A stretch of DNA of 64,000 nucleotides, taken from a virus. Both the position numbers and the translations under genes were made by a program. How positions within the stretch are numbered: the first letter of the stretch is position 1; every line of letters starts with the position of its first letter. Location of the stretch: positions 1 to 64,000 of the IMG/VR virus record IMGVR_UViG_3300009184_000033; one strand, given 5' to 3'. The notes below the pieces were generated by a model that saw only the letters and a program-made list of their open reading frames with translations, ran no database searches and had not been told where the DNA came from. This document shows, piece by piece, positions 1-8,560 of the stretch.

Positions 1-1363
1 CCCTGATGTACTTCGACAGGTTGGCAAAGTTGCCGTCGATTACGAGCTTCTGGGAGCCCACCGACTTGTCGAAGTCGAAGTAGGTGTGGATATCACCAAT
101 CCTACGGGCGATGTAGTTGTTCGATCCTGGATTGAGATCCAGCCCGCGGAAGGCTTCCAGCACGACCGGCTTTGCGTCCGTGTCGTTGAAGTCTCTCACG
201 ATCACGTCAAATGATCCGTAGTCGCCATCGACCTTTGAGCTCTTGATGTTCTCGATCGAGATCTTGAAATCGAAGGTCGCTGAGGCGCCATCATCCAGCG
301 CGTGGAAGCGGAACAGGTTCTTGTTTCTGCTGCCGAACTTCTGCGAGATCACCTGCGGTGAGAACGCGGTCCTGAACCTGTCGGCAAAGCCTTCAAAGTT
401 CGGGATCGTAGCGCTTCCAACGTTCCTGGCGAGAGAGCTCGTGAGGATGAAGGCAGCGAGCTCAACATTACCTGTCTTCACTGGGACGCTGTAACCAGAT
501 GCCGTGACTGCCGCAAGCTGAGGATATACGTCGTAGTGAGCGTACAGGTAGTGGCCGGCCTGCTGGATGAGCGTCGGATCAGTATTGAACACGTTCGCAA
601 AGTAGTTAGGCGAGACAGGAGAGAGCGATGCGGTGATTATGTTCGGGTACTGTGACGTCGCAATGTGACCGTTAAGAACGACTGAGAAGCTCAGGTCAGA
701 AGAGTCGAGATTGACGTTTCCGATGTGTGAGCCCTGGTCAGAAGTTCCTGCAACAGTGGCAGGAATGTGACCATTTGCGCCGCTCGTGAGGGTGATGAGA
801 ACGCCTGACGGTGCCATCACCACGCCGCGGAGGATCGGCTGCGCAACATTCTGGCCTGCAGTCTGGATTCCTGCTGAGCTGAACGCCGTGCTTCCTGCGC
901 TTTCTGACATGAATGCGCCGAGGAAGTAAGTCCTTCCAGGAACACCCAGATTAGTGGCGTATGGATTCCTGCCGAGGAAACCATTTGTGCCGACCTGCTT
1001 GGAGCCTACGACGAATCCAGCATTCTTCACCGCGCCGGCGTAGATTGTGCTGCCATCTGCGGAGGTGGACGTCGAGGTGACCCTCTTGAGACCGTCTCCA
1101 ACGCCGAGGACTCGGACGTAGGTACCTGCCCTAGCGTTCTTGAACCACTCGTTCATGGCAAGCGGGCCAAACTTCTCCCCATCGGTCTCACCGAAGGTTG
1201 CCGTGAAGTCCTGGTACGTGGCCAGAGTCACGGGGACAAAGGCCGGACCAAAATTTGCAGTACCAATCACTCCCGCCGGAGTCCCCTGGGGAGCAATAGC
1301 GGTCGGACCGGTGAGGTCGATCTCTCTAGTGCTAACGCCTGGGCTCTTAAACTTTAGCTCCAT
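1..1363 (-). CDS. 18: Tail sheath protein, second copy (C-terminus outside window)
   Basis: Subunit of the contractile tail sheath, gp18 type. The reading frame is open from an ATG at 1363 to the window edge, giving the first 454 codons; the rest lies outside. It aligns along its whole visible length with the sheath protein encoded just upstream: both begin with a SPG...REIDL segment followed by GTPAG(V/I)IGTA and GPAFVPVT, and both carry a later block with LFxFxAL..G and DYG(S/T)F(D/E)V followed by FxDTD. The start is supported by AGGAG a short distance upstream. It is the last gene seen in the head-neck-tail series and lies only 34 bases after its paralogue. The C-terminal sheath domain, most diagnostic for the family, is not visible, so the call rests on homology to the neighbour. 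Confidence 0.85.
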   Translation of the reverse strand, partial: MELKFKSPGVSTREIDLTGPTAIAPQGTPAGVIGTANFGPAFVPVTLATYQDFTATFGETDGEKFGPLAMNEWFKNARAGTYVRVLGVGDGLKRVTSTSTSADGSTIYAGAVKNAGFVVGSKQVGTNGFLGRNPYATNLGVPGRTYFLGAFMSESAGSTAFSSAGIQTAGQNVAQPILRGVVMAPSGVLITLTSGANGHIPATVAGTSDQGSHIGNVNLDSSDLSFSVVLNGHIATSQYPNIITASLSPVSPNYFANVFNTDPTLIQQAGHYLYAHYDVYPQLAAVTASGYSVPVKTGNVELAAFILTSSLARNVGSATIPNFEGFADRFRTAFSPQVISQKFGSRNKNLFRFHALDDGASATFDFKISIENIKSSKVDGDYGSFDVIVRDFNDTDAKPVVLEAFRGLDLNPGSNNYIARRIGDIHTYFDFDKSVGSQKLVIDGNFANLSKYIR

Positions 1364-1387
1364 TTGCCTAACTCCTAATCTCTGATG

Positions 1388-1394
1388 TAACTAT
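1388..1394 (-). promoter_or_regulatory. Candidate late-promoter element ATAGTTA upstream of sheath copy 2
   Basis: On the minus strand the gap between the two sheath genes contains CATAGTTAC, about 24 bases before the ATG at 1363. Twelve bases here (1383-1394) match 11 of 12 bases upstream of the portal gene. It belongs to a set of ATA-N-TTA elements in intergenic gaps that resemble the T4 late promoter TATAAATA. The role is inferred. Confidence 0.35.
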
Positions 1395-1397
1395 GTC

Positions 1398-4300
1398 TCA
1401 AGCGAAGATTACACCACTGTTAGTGATGATGAAGTCGATCGAGATGAATTCTACTGCGCGGGTCGGAACGAGGACGATCCTACCGTTGAGCTTGTTCTGC
1501 TCGACGTCTGACTGGGTGTTGTTGGTGTCGTCCATGATGACCTTGAACTTCTCGATACCAGCCTGGGACTGGACGAGTGCGAGGATCGGGGTGACCTGTC
1601 CAATGAACCGCGCGCGGGTGGCGGCGTTGTTCGGCTCGAACAGGAGGTTGTTTGCAACCTGGACCACGAGGCGCTTGACCTCGAGAAGCATCCTGCGGAC
1701 GTTGACGCGATCGAGCGCGCTCTTTGTCATCTGGAGAGTCTTCTGTCCGAAGATCACATATCCACCGTTCGGGAAGTTTGCGATCGGGTTGATCCTTGCA
1801 TCGTAGAGGTTGTCCCTATCTGCAGAGGTGAGCCTGACCTCGCTGTTCCTGACAAAGTCCATCGCACCGCGGTTGAAGCCTGCTGGGGCGAACCACGGGT
1901 AGGAAACCTTGTCGCTGTAGCCGAGGGCACCGAGCGCCGCGACAGATGACGGAACCTTGACTGGACGATTGTTGACTTCGTCGTTGATGAACACGTCTGG
2001 GAAGTAGGTCGCCGTGTAGTTGTTGTCAACCTGGCGTCCCTCAAACTGCTCGACCGTGGACCTGACGTCCCTCTTCGCCGTTGAGTCGGTGTAGAGCCTG
2101 TTGCCATCCTCATCGTAGTGCTGGATGTCCATCAGGTACATCGCCATCGAGTAGTCACGGTTGCTTACCGCGGCGTAGTCGGTGATGTATGTGTCTCTGA
2201 TTCCAGGAATTGCGAGGAGGTTGGTGCTCACCGTCATCGGATCGGTCATGATGTCGATCGCCGCGCGGTACGAGTTGATGATATTGTTGAGCCTTCCAGC
2301 TCCAGACATCGCGCCGTTGTTGGTTCCAGTGAGTCCGAGACCACCCGTGTATGTCGATGCGGCCTTTCCACCAGCGTCAGTTGAGGAAGCCTTGTCAGTG
2401 AGAAGGAGGTTGTCCTTATCGAGGATATTGACTCCATCGAATCCACCATACATCGGCGCCGTGAACTTTGCGTAGTCAGTGAAGCGGTTGAACTTCACTG
2501 AGCTTGAGTGGACCAGCGTGGCCATCGTGATTCTGCCACTGAGAGTTCCGTCATTGACTGTGTAGTTCACTGCGTCCGGTGCGCCGTTCCTGATGTATGC
2601 CGCATCCTTCATGTGCTCAGCGGCAGAGCCGGTGAGTGTGGAGAGGTTGGTCTCTGTGTTGACGAAAGCGACCTTGGCGAGCGTGAACTTGTTATTGTTG
2701 AACGCATCGGCGCCAGAGCCCGTCACGAGGTTGTCGAGCTTGAAGATTCCCTGGAACTTGCTGTAAGCCGTCAGGAGCGGGTTGAGCATGTCTGAGGAGT
2801 TCGGGTTGTAGATCGCGTTCTCAGTAGAGGACGTGAGCGGGAGAGACTCGAACTTTGTTCCCCAGTAGAGCCTGGCATCGACCCTCTCGTTCTTGCCCGG
2901 CTGTCCAGCAAAGTACGGAGAGATGTTGGTCTCTCCACGCGTGACCTTGAATCGGAGCGGGAGAGGAGGAACGATGGAGCCCGTGAGGTTTGTCGCCGCG
3001 AGAGCCGAGGTCCTGACCACTGCTGGAAAGCCGAAGGTCGTGCCATCGAAGGCGAGGGCAGAGTGGCCGAGGTCCGTCATGCTGTTTGTGGTCTTGAGGA
3101 CTGGAATTCCACGGAATCCGAACGGAAGGGCATCGGCAGGAACCTCTCCCCTATCGATCGAAGAGTTGATCACCACTCTCACGAATGCCGAGCGGTTCGG
3201 GTACTTGCCAGATATAACGATTCGGCGCTCGTCTTCGTCAGTAGAGTCGAAGTTGAACCTTGCAGCGTAGTCTCCGATTATCCTGCCGATGTACTTCTCG
3301 CTGTTTGGATCGAGAGTGAGGGCAGGGAAGGCCTCGAGGATTGCAGGGTTGGTATCGGTGTCGTCGAAGCGGCGGACCTGGACTTCGAAGGTTCCGTAAT
3401 CGTAATTCGGATCAGTAGAGGCGCGGATGTTCGCTATCGAGATCTTCACCTTGTCGTTGGCGTAAACGCCATCGCTCAGCGCCTCGAAGTGGAAGAGGTC
3501 AAACTCCACCTTTCCGTAGGGCTGGGAGATGAACTCGGTCGTCTGTGGCGTCGTGAATCTCGTGTCAAAGCGTCCGAATGAGTTGGTCCAGGAGTCTGAG
3601 AGTCCAACGGGATTTGTCGAGCTAGAACCAGAGATCAGTGCGATGGAGTTTGCTCCGAGATCGACGCCAGCAAGCTCGTTCTCGACTGCAAAGTCGAGAT
3701 AGAGAAGGTGGTTGAGCTCCTGGAACTTCCTCGGATCGGTGTTGAGTATCTTTCCAACGTAGTTGTTGCTGTGCGGGTTCAGAGAAGCGCTGTAGACCCT
3801 TACGCCTGCCACACCGTCGTCGTTCGAGAACACAGAGCCCTCGCTTGAGGACACAATAAACTTGAAGTTTGTGAGGTCGCTGACGGTCGCCAGGTTGTCG
3901 CTGGCGTTGACGTTCGAGGCATTGACGGTCTGGTTGTGGTCCAGAACCACGCCGCGGGAGGCTGTGGTGAAGAACAGGACAGCCCTCACCAGATTCGGAG
4001 AGGTCGCAGTGTTGACGCTGGCGTTGTCTGAGAAGGCAGGGAAAGCGACCGCCTCAGAGGCAGAGACGTAGTGCTTTGCGCATAGGAAGGTGACAGTGCC
4101 TCGTGCAGAGGCGCCAGACACATCAGCCGCCACGCTGGCCACCTTGAATCCGGCATTCTTGACGATTCCGTAGGTGGAGGTGTTCGTCATGTCTGTCGTC
4201 GACTCGTTGGCGCCAGCTCCGAGAACTCGGAGATACGTGACTGCGTCCTTGTTCTTCAGGTATTCACGGGCAGCGTATGGTCCATGGCGATCCGGATCAA

Positions 4301-4478
4301 GGGTGCCGAACTTGGTCTCAAAGTCTGCGAAAGATCCGACAGTGACAGGCACGAATGCGGGACCCTTCTCTGCCGTTCCAATGATTCCGGCCGGGGTCCC
4401 AGTTGGGGCCTGCTGACGAGCAGAGAGGTCGATCTCTCTCTCGAAAAAGCCGGGAGAACGAAATGTTTGTTCAGCCAT
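1398..4478 (-). CDS. 18: Tail sheath protein, first copy (gp18 type)
   Basis: Contractile tail sheath subunit of 1026 residues, considerably longer than T4 gp18 (659 residues). The C-terminal 300 residues carry the conserved sheath features: a NPIANFPNGGYVIFGQKT segment, then RVNVRRMLLEVKR, then a long helix with LLFEPNN and a final strand pair ending in VEFI.IDF. The N-terminal part shares SPGFFEREIDL and GPAFVPVTV with the downstream paralogue. The extra length probably forms outward-facing insertion domains in the middle third. The start ATG follows an AAAGGAG ribosome site. The gene sits after the neck genes and before a second sheath gene, matching the T4 15-18 order once terminase is removed. 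Identity as sheath is firm; whether this or the shorter-spaced second copy is the major sheath is not visible. Confidence 0.95.
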   Translation of the reverse strand: MAEQTFRSPGFFEREIDLSARQQAPTGTPAGIIGTAEKGPAFVPVTVGSFADFETKFGTLDPDRHGPYAAREYLKNKDAVTYLRVLGAGANESTTDMTNTSTYGIVKNAGFKVASVAADVSGASARGTVTFLCAKHYVSASEAVAFPAFSDNASVNTATSPNLVRAVLFFTTASRGVVLDHNQTVNASNVNASDNLATVSDLTNFKFIVSSSEGSVFSNDDGVAGVRVYSASLNPHSNNYVGKILNTDPRKFQELNHLLYLDFAVENELAGVDLGANSIALISGSSSTNPVGLSDSWTNSFGRFDTRFTTPQTTEFISQPYGKVEFDLFHFEALSDGVYANDKVKISIANIRASTDPNYDYGTFEVQVRRFDDTDTNPAILEAFPALTLDPNSEKYIGRIIGDYAARFNFDSTDEDERRIVISGKYPNRSAFVRVVINSSIDRGEVPADALPFGFRGIPVLKTTNSMTDLGHSALAFDGTTFGFPAVVRTSALAATNLTGSIVPPLPLRFKVTRGETNISPYFAGQPGKNERVDARLYWGTKFESLPLTSSTENAIYNPNSSDMLNPLLTAYSKFQGIFKLDNLVTGSGADAFNNNKFTLAKVAFVNTETNLSTLTGSAAEHMKDAAYIRNGAPDAVNYTVNDGTLSGRITMATLVHSSSVKFNRFTDYAKFTAPMYGGFDGVNILDKDNLLLTDKASSTDAGGKAASTYTGGLGLTGTNNGAMSGAGRLNNIINSYRAAIDIMTDPMTVSTNLLAIPGIRDTYITDYAAVSNRDYSMAMYLMDIQHYDEDGNRLYTDSTAKRDVRSTVEQFEGRQVDNNYTATYFPDVFINDEVNNRPVKVPSSVAALGALGYSDKVSYPWFAPAGFNRGAMDFVRNSEVRLTSADRDNLYDARINPIANFPNGGYVIFGQKTLQMTKSALDRVNVRRMLLEVKRLVVQVANNLLFEPNNAATRARFIGQVTPILALVQSQAGIEKFKVIMDDTNNTQSDVEQNKLNGRIVLVPTRAVEFISIDFIITNSGVIFA

Positions 4479-4510
4479 CCTAATCTCCTTTTACGATTTG
4501 CGGTCTTTCA

Positions 4511-4517
4511 TAAGTAT
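4511..4517 (-). promoter_or_regulatory. Candidate late-promoter element ATACTTA upstream of sheath copy 1
   Basis: Minus strand GATACTTATG lies in the 50-base gap between the gp15-type gene and the first sheath gene, about 33 bases before the ATG at 4478 and upstream of the AAAGGAG ribosome site. It shares the seven bases ATACTTA exactly with sites upstream of the genes at 38564 and 50365. Spacing leaves room for a short leader carrying the ribosome site. Confidence 0.4.
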
Positions 4518-4528
4518 CAGGCCGAGCG

Positions 4529-5800
4529 TCAAGATTCCTCTCCCTGCTCCAAGACTAGGGATCCGAGATCTGTAAAAATCTGCTCCCTGTAAACCGTCTC
4601 TCCGACTCGCTTGTTTCTTCCAATTGGCTTGAGATTCTGGCGAACCAAGAGTCCCGTGGTTGGATCTACATATTCTCTTGCTATTGTGAGTGCATCTTTG
4701 CCCGCGCTAGTTCCACCAATGCTGGTCACATCATAGTATGGATCACCGCTCACGGTTCCGCGCTCTTGTATGAGTGTGGTCTGCGCTGGCTCGTCATCTG
4801 GCCTGACGTCTTCAAGGACAAACGACTGTACGTCTGTGCTTTTGACTCCACCTGACTTGATCTTTGAGATCTCGCCACTGGATTGAACGAAGTCAAAGCT
4901 CACAGTTGGCGCAGAGTAGTACTTCTTGACGGACTGTTTCGAGCCAGGATACTTGGGATTTATGATGTAACCCACGACGTCCATCGTGAAAGATGCACGG
5001 ACAATCCTCTCATCTTCTGAGAAGTTGTCAAAGTTGTTCCCAGAGCTGACGCCAGAGTTGAGATACGCCACGAAGTAGTATCCCTTCGGAGACTCGATCC
5101 TGAAGGTCTGCACCTGGTTGGTGTGACCAGAGCTCAGGAACACCGTGAGTAGGTCGTTCATCTGCTGCGTGTACTGGGTCCAGATGCTTATCTCGTAGGT
5201 CACGAGGAAGTACCTTGGCGCTGGAATCGTTATAATCTCATAGATTCCGCGCTCAGTGTTGTTGGTGATGCTGGGCGCTGTGGCGTTGGTGGGAATCCTG
5301 CGGCGAGTGGCCACTGTCCCTGGCAGAGCGCCGGCACCATCTGGTAAGCCGCTGATCTGCGAGATGTAGTTTGCGCTGGTGGCTCTCTCTGGCTCGTTCT
5401 GGATTCTTTCCTTGTTTATCAATCTCTGGTACTCAGGATCCTTCTCAGAGATTCGCCGTTTGATCACGATCTCATTTTGCTGATTTGTACCCATCCCGCG
5501 GGAGATGTCCTTCTCGATGCCACTGCGTGTTATAGAAATCACAGGAAGCACAAGGGTGCCAGACTTGTCTCTCAGGGGGAGTTTGCGCCGCAGCAAGGCA
5601 AATCTTTCTCCAGTGGCAAACACCACCGGGACTCTCTTTGTCTCTCCCTGCTTCTCGTACTGGAGCTCTAGGTCTCGGTCAAAGAGATTAAACATTGCTC
5701 TGTCAACATCTTCGACAGAGCATGAGGGTATGACAATCTCGCCATTGAGAGAGTTCTCTGGCGTGATCCTTTCTGCGCCCGTCTGGTGCTTAGTCGACAT
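4529..5800 (-). CDS. 15: Tail sheath stabilizer/completion protein (gp15-like)
   Basis: Probable tail completion protein that caps the sheath and tube and joins the tail to the head. The 423-residue product contains two blocks recognisable in T4 gp15: an early one with KRVPVVFATGERFALLRRK, comparable to the gp15 segment FIRVPITYASKEHF, and a later one with VTYEISIWTQYTQQMNDLL, comparable to MIYELSIFTRYEDDM. T4 gp15 has 272 residues, so this protein is longer, mainly in an insertion between the two blocks and a C-terminal extension. It lies directly after the gp14-like and gp13-like genes and before the sheath genes, the expected 13-14-15-18 order. The start ATG overlaps the upstream stop as TGATG. 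The match is from memory of the family and spans only the two blocks, so identity is probable rather than certain. Confidence 0.75.
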   Translation of the reverse strand: MSTKHQTGAERITPENSLNGEIVIPSCSVEDVDRAMFNLFDRDLELQYEKQGETKRVPVVFATGERFALLRRKLPLRDKSGTLVLPVISITRSGIEKDISRGMGTNQQNEIVIKRRISEKDPEYQRLINKERIQNEPERATSANYISQISGLPDGAGALPGTVATRRRIPTNATAPSITNNTERGIYEIITIPAPRYFLVTYEISIWTQYTQQMNDLLTVFLSSGHTNQVQTFRIESPKGYYFVAYLNSGVSSGNNFDNFSEDERIVRASFTMDVVGYIINPKYPGSKQSVKKYYSAPTVSFDFVQSSGEISKIKSGGVKSTDVQSFVLEDVRPDDEPAQTTLIQERGTVSGDPYYDVTSIGGTSAGKDALTIAREYVDPTTGLLVRQNLKPIGRNKRVGETVYREQIFTDLGSLVLEQGEES

Positions 5801-6471
5801 CAGTTAACCTCATCATCATAGAAGGACGATGAGAAACCACCGTCATCACCTCTCGGAGAGACTTCGCGTGGACCATCTTCTGGTAGGTCGAGCTTGCCCT
5901 GATCGATGAGCTTCCTCTTGTCAGCCGTCTTACCAAGCGAGTTCTCCTCGAAACCTCTCTGCTGTACGAATGTGTCCTGGACGGCATCCGGATCTGTGAA
6001 GATCTGTTCCGTTGGTCCTTTCGGCTTCCGATCGATAATTCCCTTACGGGCTTGCTTGAGCTCCAGCTTGAATCCGATAGGGTACTCAACCTGTCCAAAC
6101 GCAATCTGGTCGATGTTGATCTTCAGTATCTCGTAGAAGAACTGTCCGAAGCTCAGGAAGTCTCCCTCTTGCGGTTCGACCTCCTTATCGAGGAGGTCAG
6201 AGTACTGCATATATGCGGTCGCAGACCTGAACTGGTCAACACCGAAGTTTGTCGTTGAGGTCTCTGGGTCTTGCCACTCCACTCTGGCATCGAGCTCGAT
6301 GGGCTCGTTGAAGACCTTCTCGATCGCCTCTTCATACACGTCATGCACCTCAGAGACATCTTCCCGGACGTGGTAGTAGTAGACCTTCTGGCCAACCACG
6401 TCCTTGATGATTTCCTTGGTGATGTCCGAGATGAAATCAATCTCTCTCGGGGTGATGAAGAGTCTTGCCAT
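5800..6471 (-). CDS. 14: Neck protein, gp14-like
   Basis: Probable neck protein of the head-tail connector, which closes the filled head and forms the tail attachment site. The 223-residue product is soluble, without signal or membrane segment. It has a mixed central domain with a FLSFGQFFYEILKINID segment followed by VEYPIGFKLELKQAR, and an acidic, apparently flexible C-terminal tail of about 60 residues. Length is close to T4 gp14 (256 residues). The assignment rests mostly on position: it follows the gp13-like gene by three bases and overlaps the gp15-like gene at TGATG. Another connector or head-completion protein remains possible. Confidence 0.6.
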   Translation of the reverse strand: MARLFITPREIDFISDITKEIIKDVVGQKVYYYHVREDVSEVHDVYEEAIEKVFNEPIELDARVEWQDPETSTTNFGVDQFRSATAYMQYSDLLDKEVEPQEGDFLSFGQFFYEILKINIDQIAFGQVEYPIGFKLELKQARKGIIDRKPKGPTEQIFTDPDAVQDTFVQQRGFEENSLGKTADKRKLIDQGKLDLPEDGPREVSPRGDDGGFSSSFYDDEVN

Positions 6472-6474
6472 GGG

Positions 6475-7641
6475 TTATCCTATCACGATGCATTTGCCCA
6501 TCGGGACTGGCACAGATTTGAGAACCTTCATCAGGTTGTCAACCTTGCTAGCCTCGGTCTCAAGCATCTTGTCATACGTCATGGTGTCGAGAAGCTCCTT
6601 GAGCTGGGTGTACATCTTCTCCTTGTCTTCCCTGGCCTGACTGATCAGGTCAGTGCCGTTGAGCTGGAGATCTCCTCCAGGGATCGGCACAGTTCCGAAC
6701 TTGCTTCTGACAAGTCCGAGGATCTCTCTCGACAGAGCCAGTGTGTACTCTCTGATCCACTGTCTTCCGATGGAGTTGATGAATTTGTACTGTATGTTGC
6801 CAAACGAGACGGTGGCGAGGCTGTTAGTGCCATAGATTGTCGGGTCATTGAAGGCAGCCTCGTCTGGCTTGCTCTGGAATCCCACCCTGAACCAGAGCTT
6901 TGGTGGGATATCTTGCGTAGGTGTCGGGAAGATCCTGATCTGAGTTCCGCTGGTCCGATAAGAGTAGTTTGAGCGCCTGACCCTGTTGGAGAGACCGAGC
7001 TGGCCACCGCGCAGGACGTCCTCGAACGTCGGGAGGACGTAGAACACGGTCTCAGGGGTGAACGACTCAAAGCTGAACTCATTGTTCAGGTAGTTGATCG
7101 CTGATGTGGTGTCGAAGAATCGATACGCAGCCTGTGGAGAGAAGTGAAAGATCTCATAGATCTTCATCTTGCCACCCGGGTTCATGCTGGAGCTGAATAT
7201 CTTGTTTCCGTCTCCATCGACAAGATTCTCGTAGATGTCGTAATCCTGGATGTTCTTCGAAAGCTGTATTGATCCAGAGATTGTGTTGTGGACCCCGCCG
7301 CCGATTGCCGCCTCCTGGGCGTAAGGCTGAGAGAGGCGCAAGAAGAAGTCCAGGGACTGGTGGAGGTACTTGTGCTGGTGATTGCTTCCTGTCGGAGTTC
7401 CCATGAGCGTCGCCATCTGGGACTTGGCCTGGTACTCATTGATGATCTTACCATATTCCAGCGTGGCCTCTTCAAAGCAGGCCCAGATCTGCTTCTTGGT
7501 GAGCTCGACGCTGAGTATGTCATCTCCAAGCTTACGCTTAACAAACTTCACCAGGCCATCAGCCTCGCTCTGGAAATCTGCATCAGAGTCAAAGAAGCCG
7601 AACGGCGTAGGTGAGAGAGTCTGGTAGAACATTGATGACAT
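6475..7641 (-). CDS. 13: Neck protein, gp13-like
   Basis: Head-completion/neck protein of the gp13 family, acting at the portal vertex after packaging. The 388-residue product has the family's C-terminal signature: GRQWIREYTLALSREILG followed by a VRSKFGTVPIPGG stretch, LNG..LISQAREDKEKM and a helical end. An N-terminal helical segment includes KKQIWACFEEATLEYGKIINEY. T4 gp13 has 309 residues. The ATG at 7641 lies five bases after the 3' arm of a 14-base-pair inverted repeat, and the only purine-rich ribosome-site candidate (CGGGG) lies in that arm. Translation might therefore be sensitive to whether the hairpin forms. A second in-frame ATG follows three codons later without a better ribosome site. 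Confidence 0.85.
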   Translation of the reverse strand: MSSMFYQTLSPTPFGFFDSDADFQSEADGLVKFVKRKLGDDILSVELTKKQIWACFEEATLEYGKIINEYQAKSQMATLMGTPTGSNHQHKYLHQSLDFFLRLSQPYAQEAAIGGGVHNTISGSIQLSKNIQDYDIYENLVDGDGNKIFSSSMNPGGKMKIYEIFHFSPQAAYRFFDTTSAINYLNNEFSFESFTPETVFYVLPTFEDVLRGGQLGLSNRVRRSNYSYRTSGTQIRIFPTPTQDIPPKLWFRVGFQSKPDEAAFNDPTIYGTNSLATVSFGNIQYKFINSIGRQWIREYTLALSREILGLVRSKFGTVPIPGGDLQLNGTDLISQAREDKEKMYTQLKELLDTMTYDKMLETEASKVDNLMKVLKSVPVPMGKCIVIG

Positions 7642-7643
7642 GA

Positions 7644-7700
7644 AAGCCCCGTTAGCCTATAGTCTTATGTATGCACACGAGACGCTGGCTAACGGGGCTT
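7644..7700 (-). repeat. 14-bp perfect inverted repeat (hairpin) before the gp13-like gene
   Basis: Two perfect arms of 14 bases at 7644-7657 and 7687-7700 are separated by 29 bases. On the transcribed strand the stem is followed by CTTTCATG rather than a long T run, so it is not a classic terminator. The downstream arm contains the only ribosome-site-like bases of the gp13-like gene. It could be a weak terminator, an RNA-processing site or a translation control element. Confidence 0.8.
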
Positions 7701-7719
7701 GGGTTTGTTGATCGTTAGT

Positions 7720-7977
7720 TTATCGACCGCGACCGATGAAATTGCTTACGCGGGCTTCAAGCGCTGCTAGCGCACTTGCAAGTCCAGAGCTATCAGCTGG
7801 TGCGGCCACCTTGAGAGCATCGAGTGTCTTCGCCAGATCATCGAGCTTTGCCTCTACAAGGGCCAAACGCTTCTCGACAGCTCCGAGGTCAACGGTGGCA
7901 TCAGTTGCAGCCGTGGTGGCAACGGCGGTCTCAACAGGGCTCTCAGTGGCTGGGGTAGTAACAGTGTTCTTTGCCAT
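7720..7977 (-). CDS. Small coiled-coil protein, function unknown
   Basis: Product of 85 residues that I do not recognise. The first 30 residues are rich in alanine, threonine and valine and likely disordered. Residues from about 31 to 58 show a heptad-like pattern (LGAVEKRLALVEAKLDDLAKTLD), suggesting a short coiled coil, and the end is small and basic (FIGRGR). No cysteine is present, and there is no signal peptide or membrane helix. A very good ribosome site, AGGAGG, precedes the ATG. The gene lies between the capsid-protein region and the neck genes and is bounded on each side by a strong hairpin, so its mRNA level may be set separately from its neighbours. A virion decoration or assembly role is plausible from position only. 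Confidence 0.75.
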   Translation of the reverse strand: MAKNTVTTPATESPVETAVATTAATDATVDLGAVEKRLALVEAKLDDLAKTLDALKVAAPADSSGLASALAALEARVSNFIGRGR

Positions 7978-8001
7978 TTTTCCTCCTGGCAGATATTATC
8001 G

Positions 8002-8035
8002 AGGCTCCAGGAAACTTAAAGGATTCCTGGAGCCT
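8002..8035 (-). repeat. 12-bp perfect inverted repeat (hairpin)
   Basis: Arms at 8002-8013 and 8024-8035 pair perfectly over 12 bases around a 10-base loop. It lies between the stop of the decoration-like gene and the ribosome site of the 85-residue protein gene. No T run follows on the minus strand. It is the second of three stem-loops between the capsid gene and the neck genes. Confidence 0.8.
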
Positions 8036-8051
8036 GCGAAGATTTGATCTA

Positions 8052-8480
8052 TCAGGTGCCGCCGACGGTGAGGGAGCCGCTTGACGCCATGATGAGGTAG
8101 CTCTTGCCGTCTGAGACTAGCGCCACAGATGAGCCGAGAATGTTGTTGAGCGTGAGCTTGCTGCCGATCTTGCCGTCCGCTGCGTCTGTGAACACCTTGG
8201 TTCCGACAGCCTCAGCCGAGCCAGTCAGAGAGTAGGCGTGGGCAGAACCAGCCCTGATAATGAACATCGAGCCGGGATATGCTGACGCCAGAGGCATCGA
8301 GCCAGTTGCTGCTCCGCCAGCGTTGAACAGGTAGACACCTGGTGCTGAGACCGTGGCGTCACCGCCGTTCGAGGCTGTGCTGAGAGCCTGGACTGGAGAG
8401 AACGGCATCGTCTCAAACTGAATACCAGAACCGGACTCCTGGACGAGTCCCCTTGCTGCATCATAAGTTACTTTTGGCAT
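8052..8480 (-). CDS. Putative head-associated structural protein
   Basis: Product of 142 residues that I cannot assign to a named family. It is rich in glycine, serine and alanine with alternating hydrophobic residues, as in an all-beta fold, and has no signal peptide, membrane helix or cysteine. The start is taken as the ATG at 8480 because an exact AAAGGAGG lies five bases before it. An upstream in-frame ATG at 8510 lacks a ribosome site and would place AAAGGAGG inside the gene. It is the first gene after the capsid-protein terminator and so is probably transcribed separately or by read-through. Its place next to the major capsid gene suggests a capsid decoration or fibre-type protein; that is inference from position and composition. 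Confidence 0.75.
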   Translation of the reverse strand: MPKVTYDAARGLVQESGSGIQFETMPFSPVQALSTASNGGDATVSAPGVYLFNAGGAATGSMPLASAYPGSMFIIRAGSAHAYSLTGSAEAVGTKVFTDAADGKIGSKLTLNNILGSSVALVSDGKSYLIMASSGSLTVGGT

Positions 8481-8485
8481 GTGAT

Positions 8486-8493
8486 CCTCCTTT
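8486..8493 (-). promoter_or_regulatory. Strong ribosome binding site deciding the start at 8480
   Basis: AAAGGAGG on the minus strand ends five bases before the ATG at 8480. It rules in favour of that start over the upstream in-frame ATG at 8510. Confidence 0.85.
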
Positions 8494-8560
8494 GCTCCGA
8501 ATGCTTCCAATCCCCCGTCGGTGTCAGGTGATCACTGGATTGGGCTTGTCATTACATATA

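Noticed and set aside
6271-6972. 233-codon plus-strand frame
   Set aside because: Spans the junction of two well-supported minus-strand neck genes and reads as a shadow.
7644-7700. tRNA-like element, because of the long GC-rich pairing
   Set aside because: A 14-bp stem with a 29-base loop has no cloverleaf arms, T-loop consensus or CCA end.
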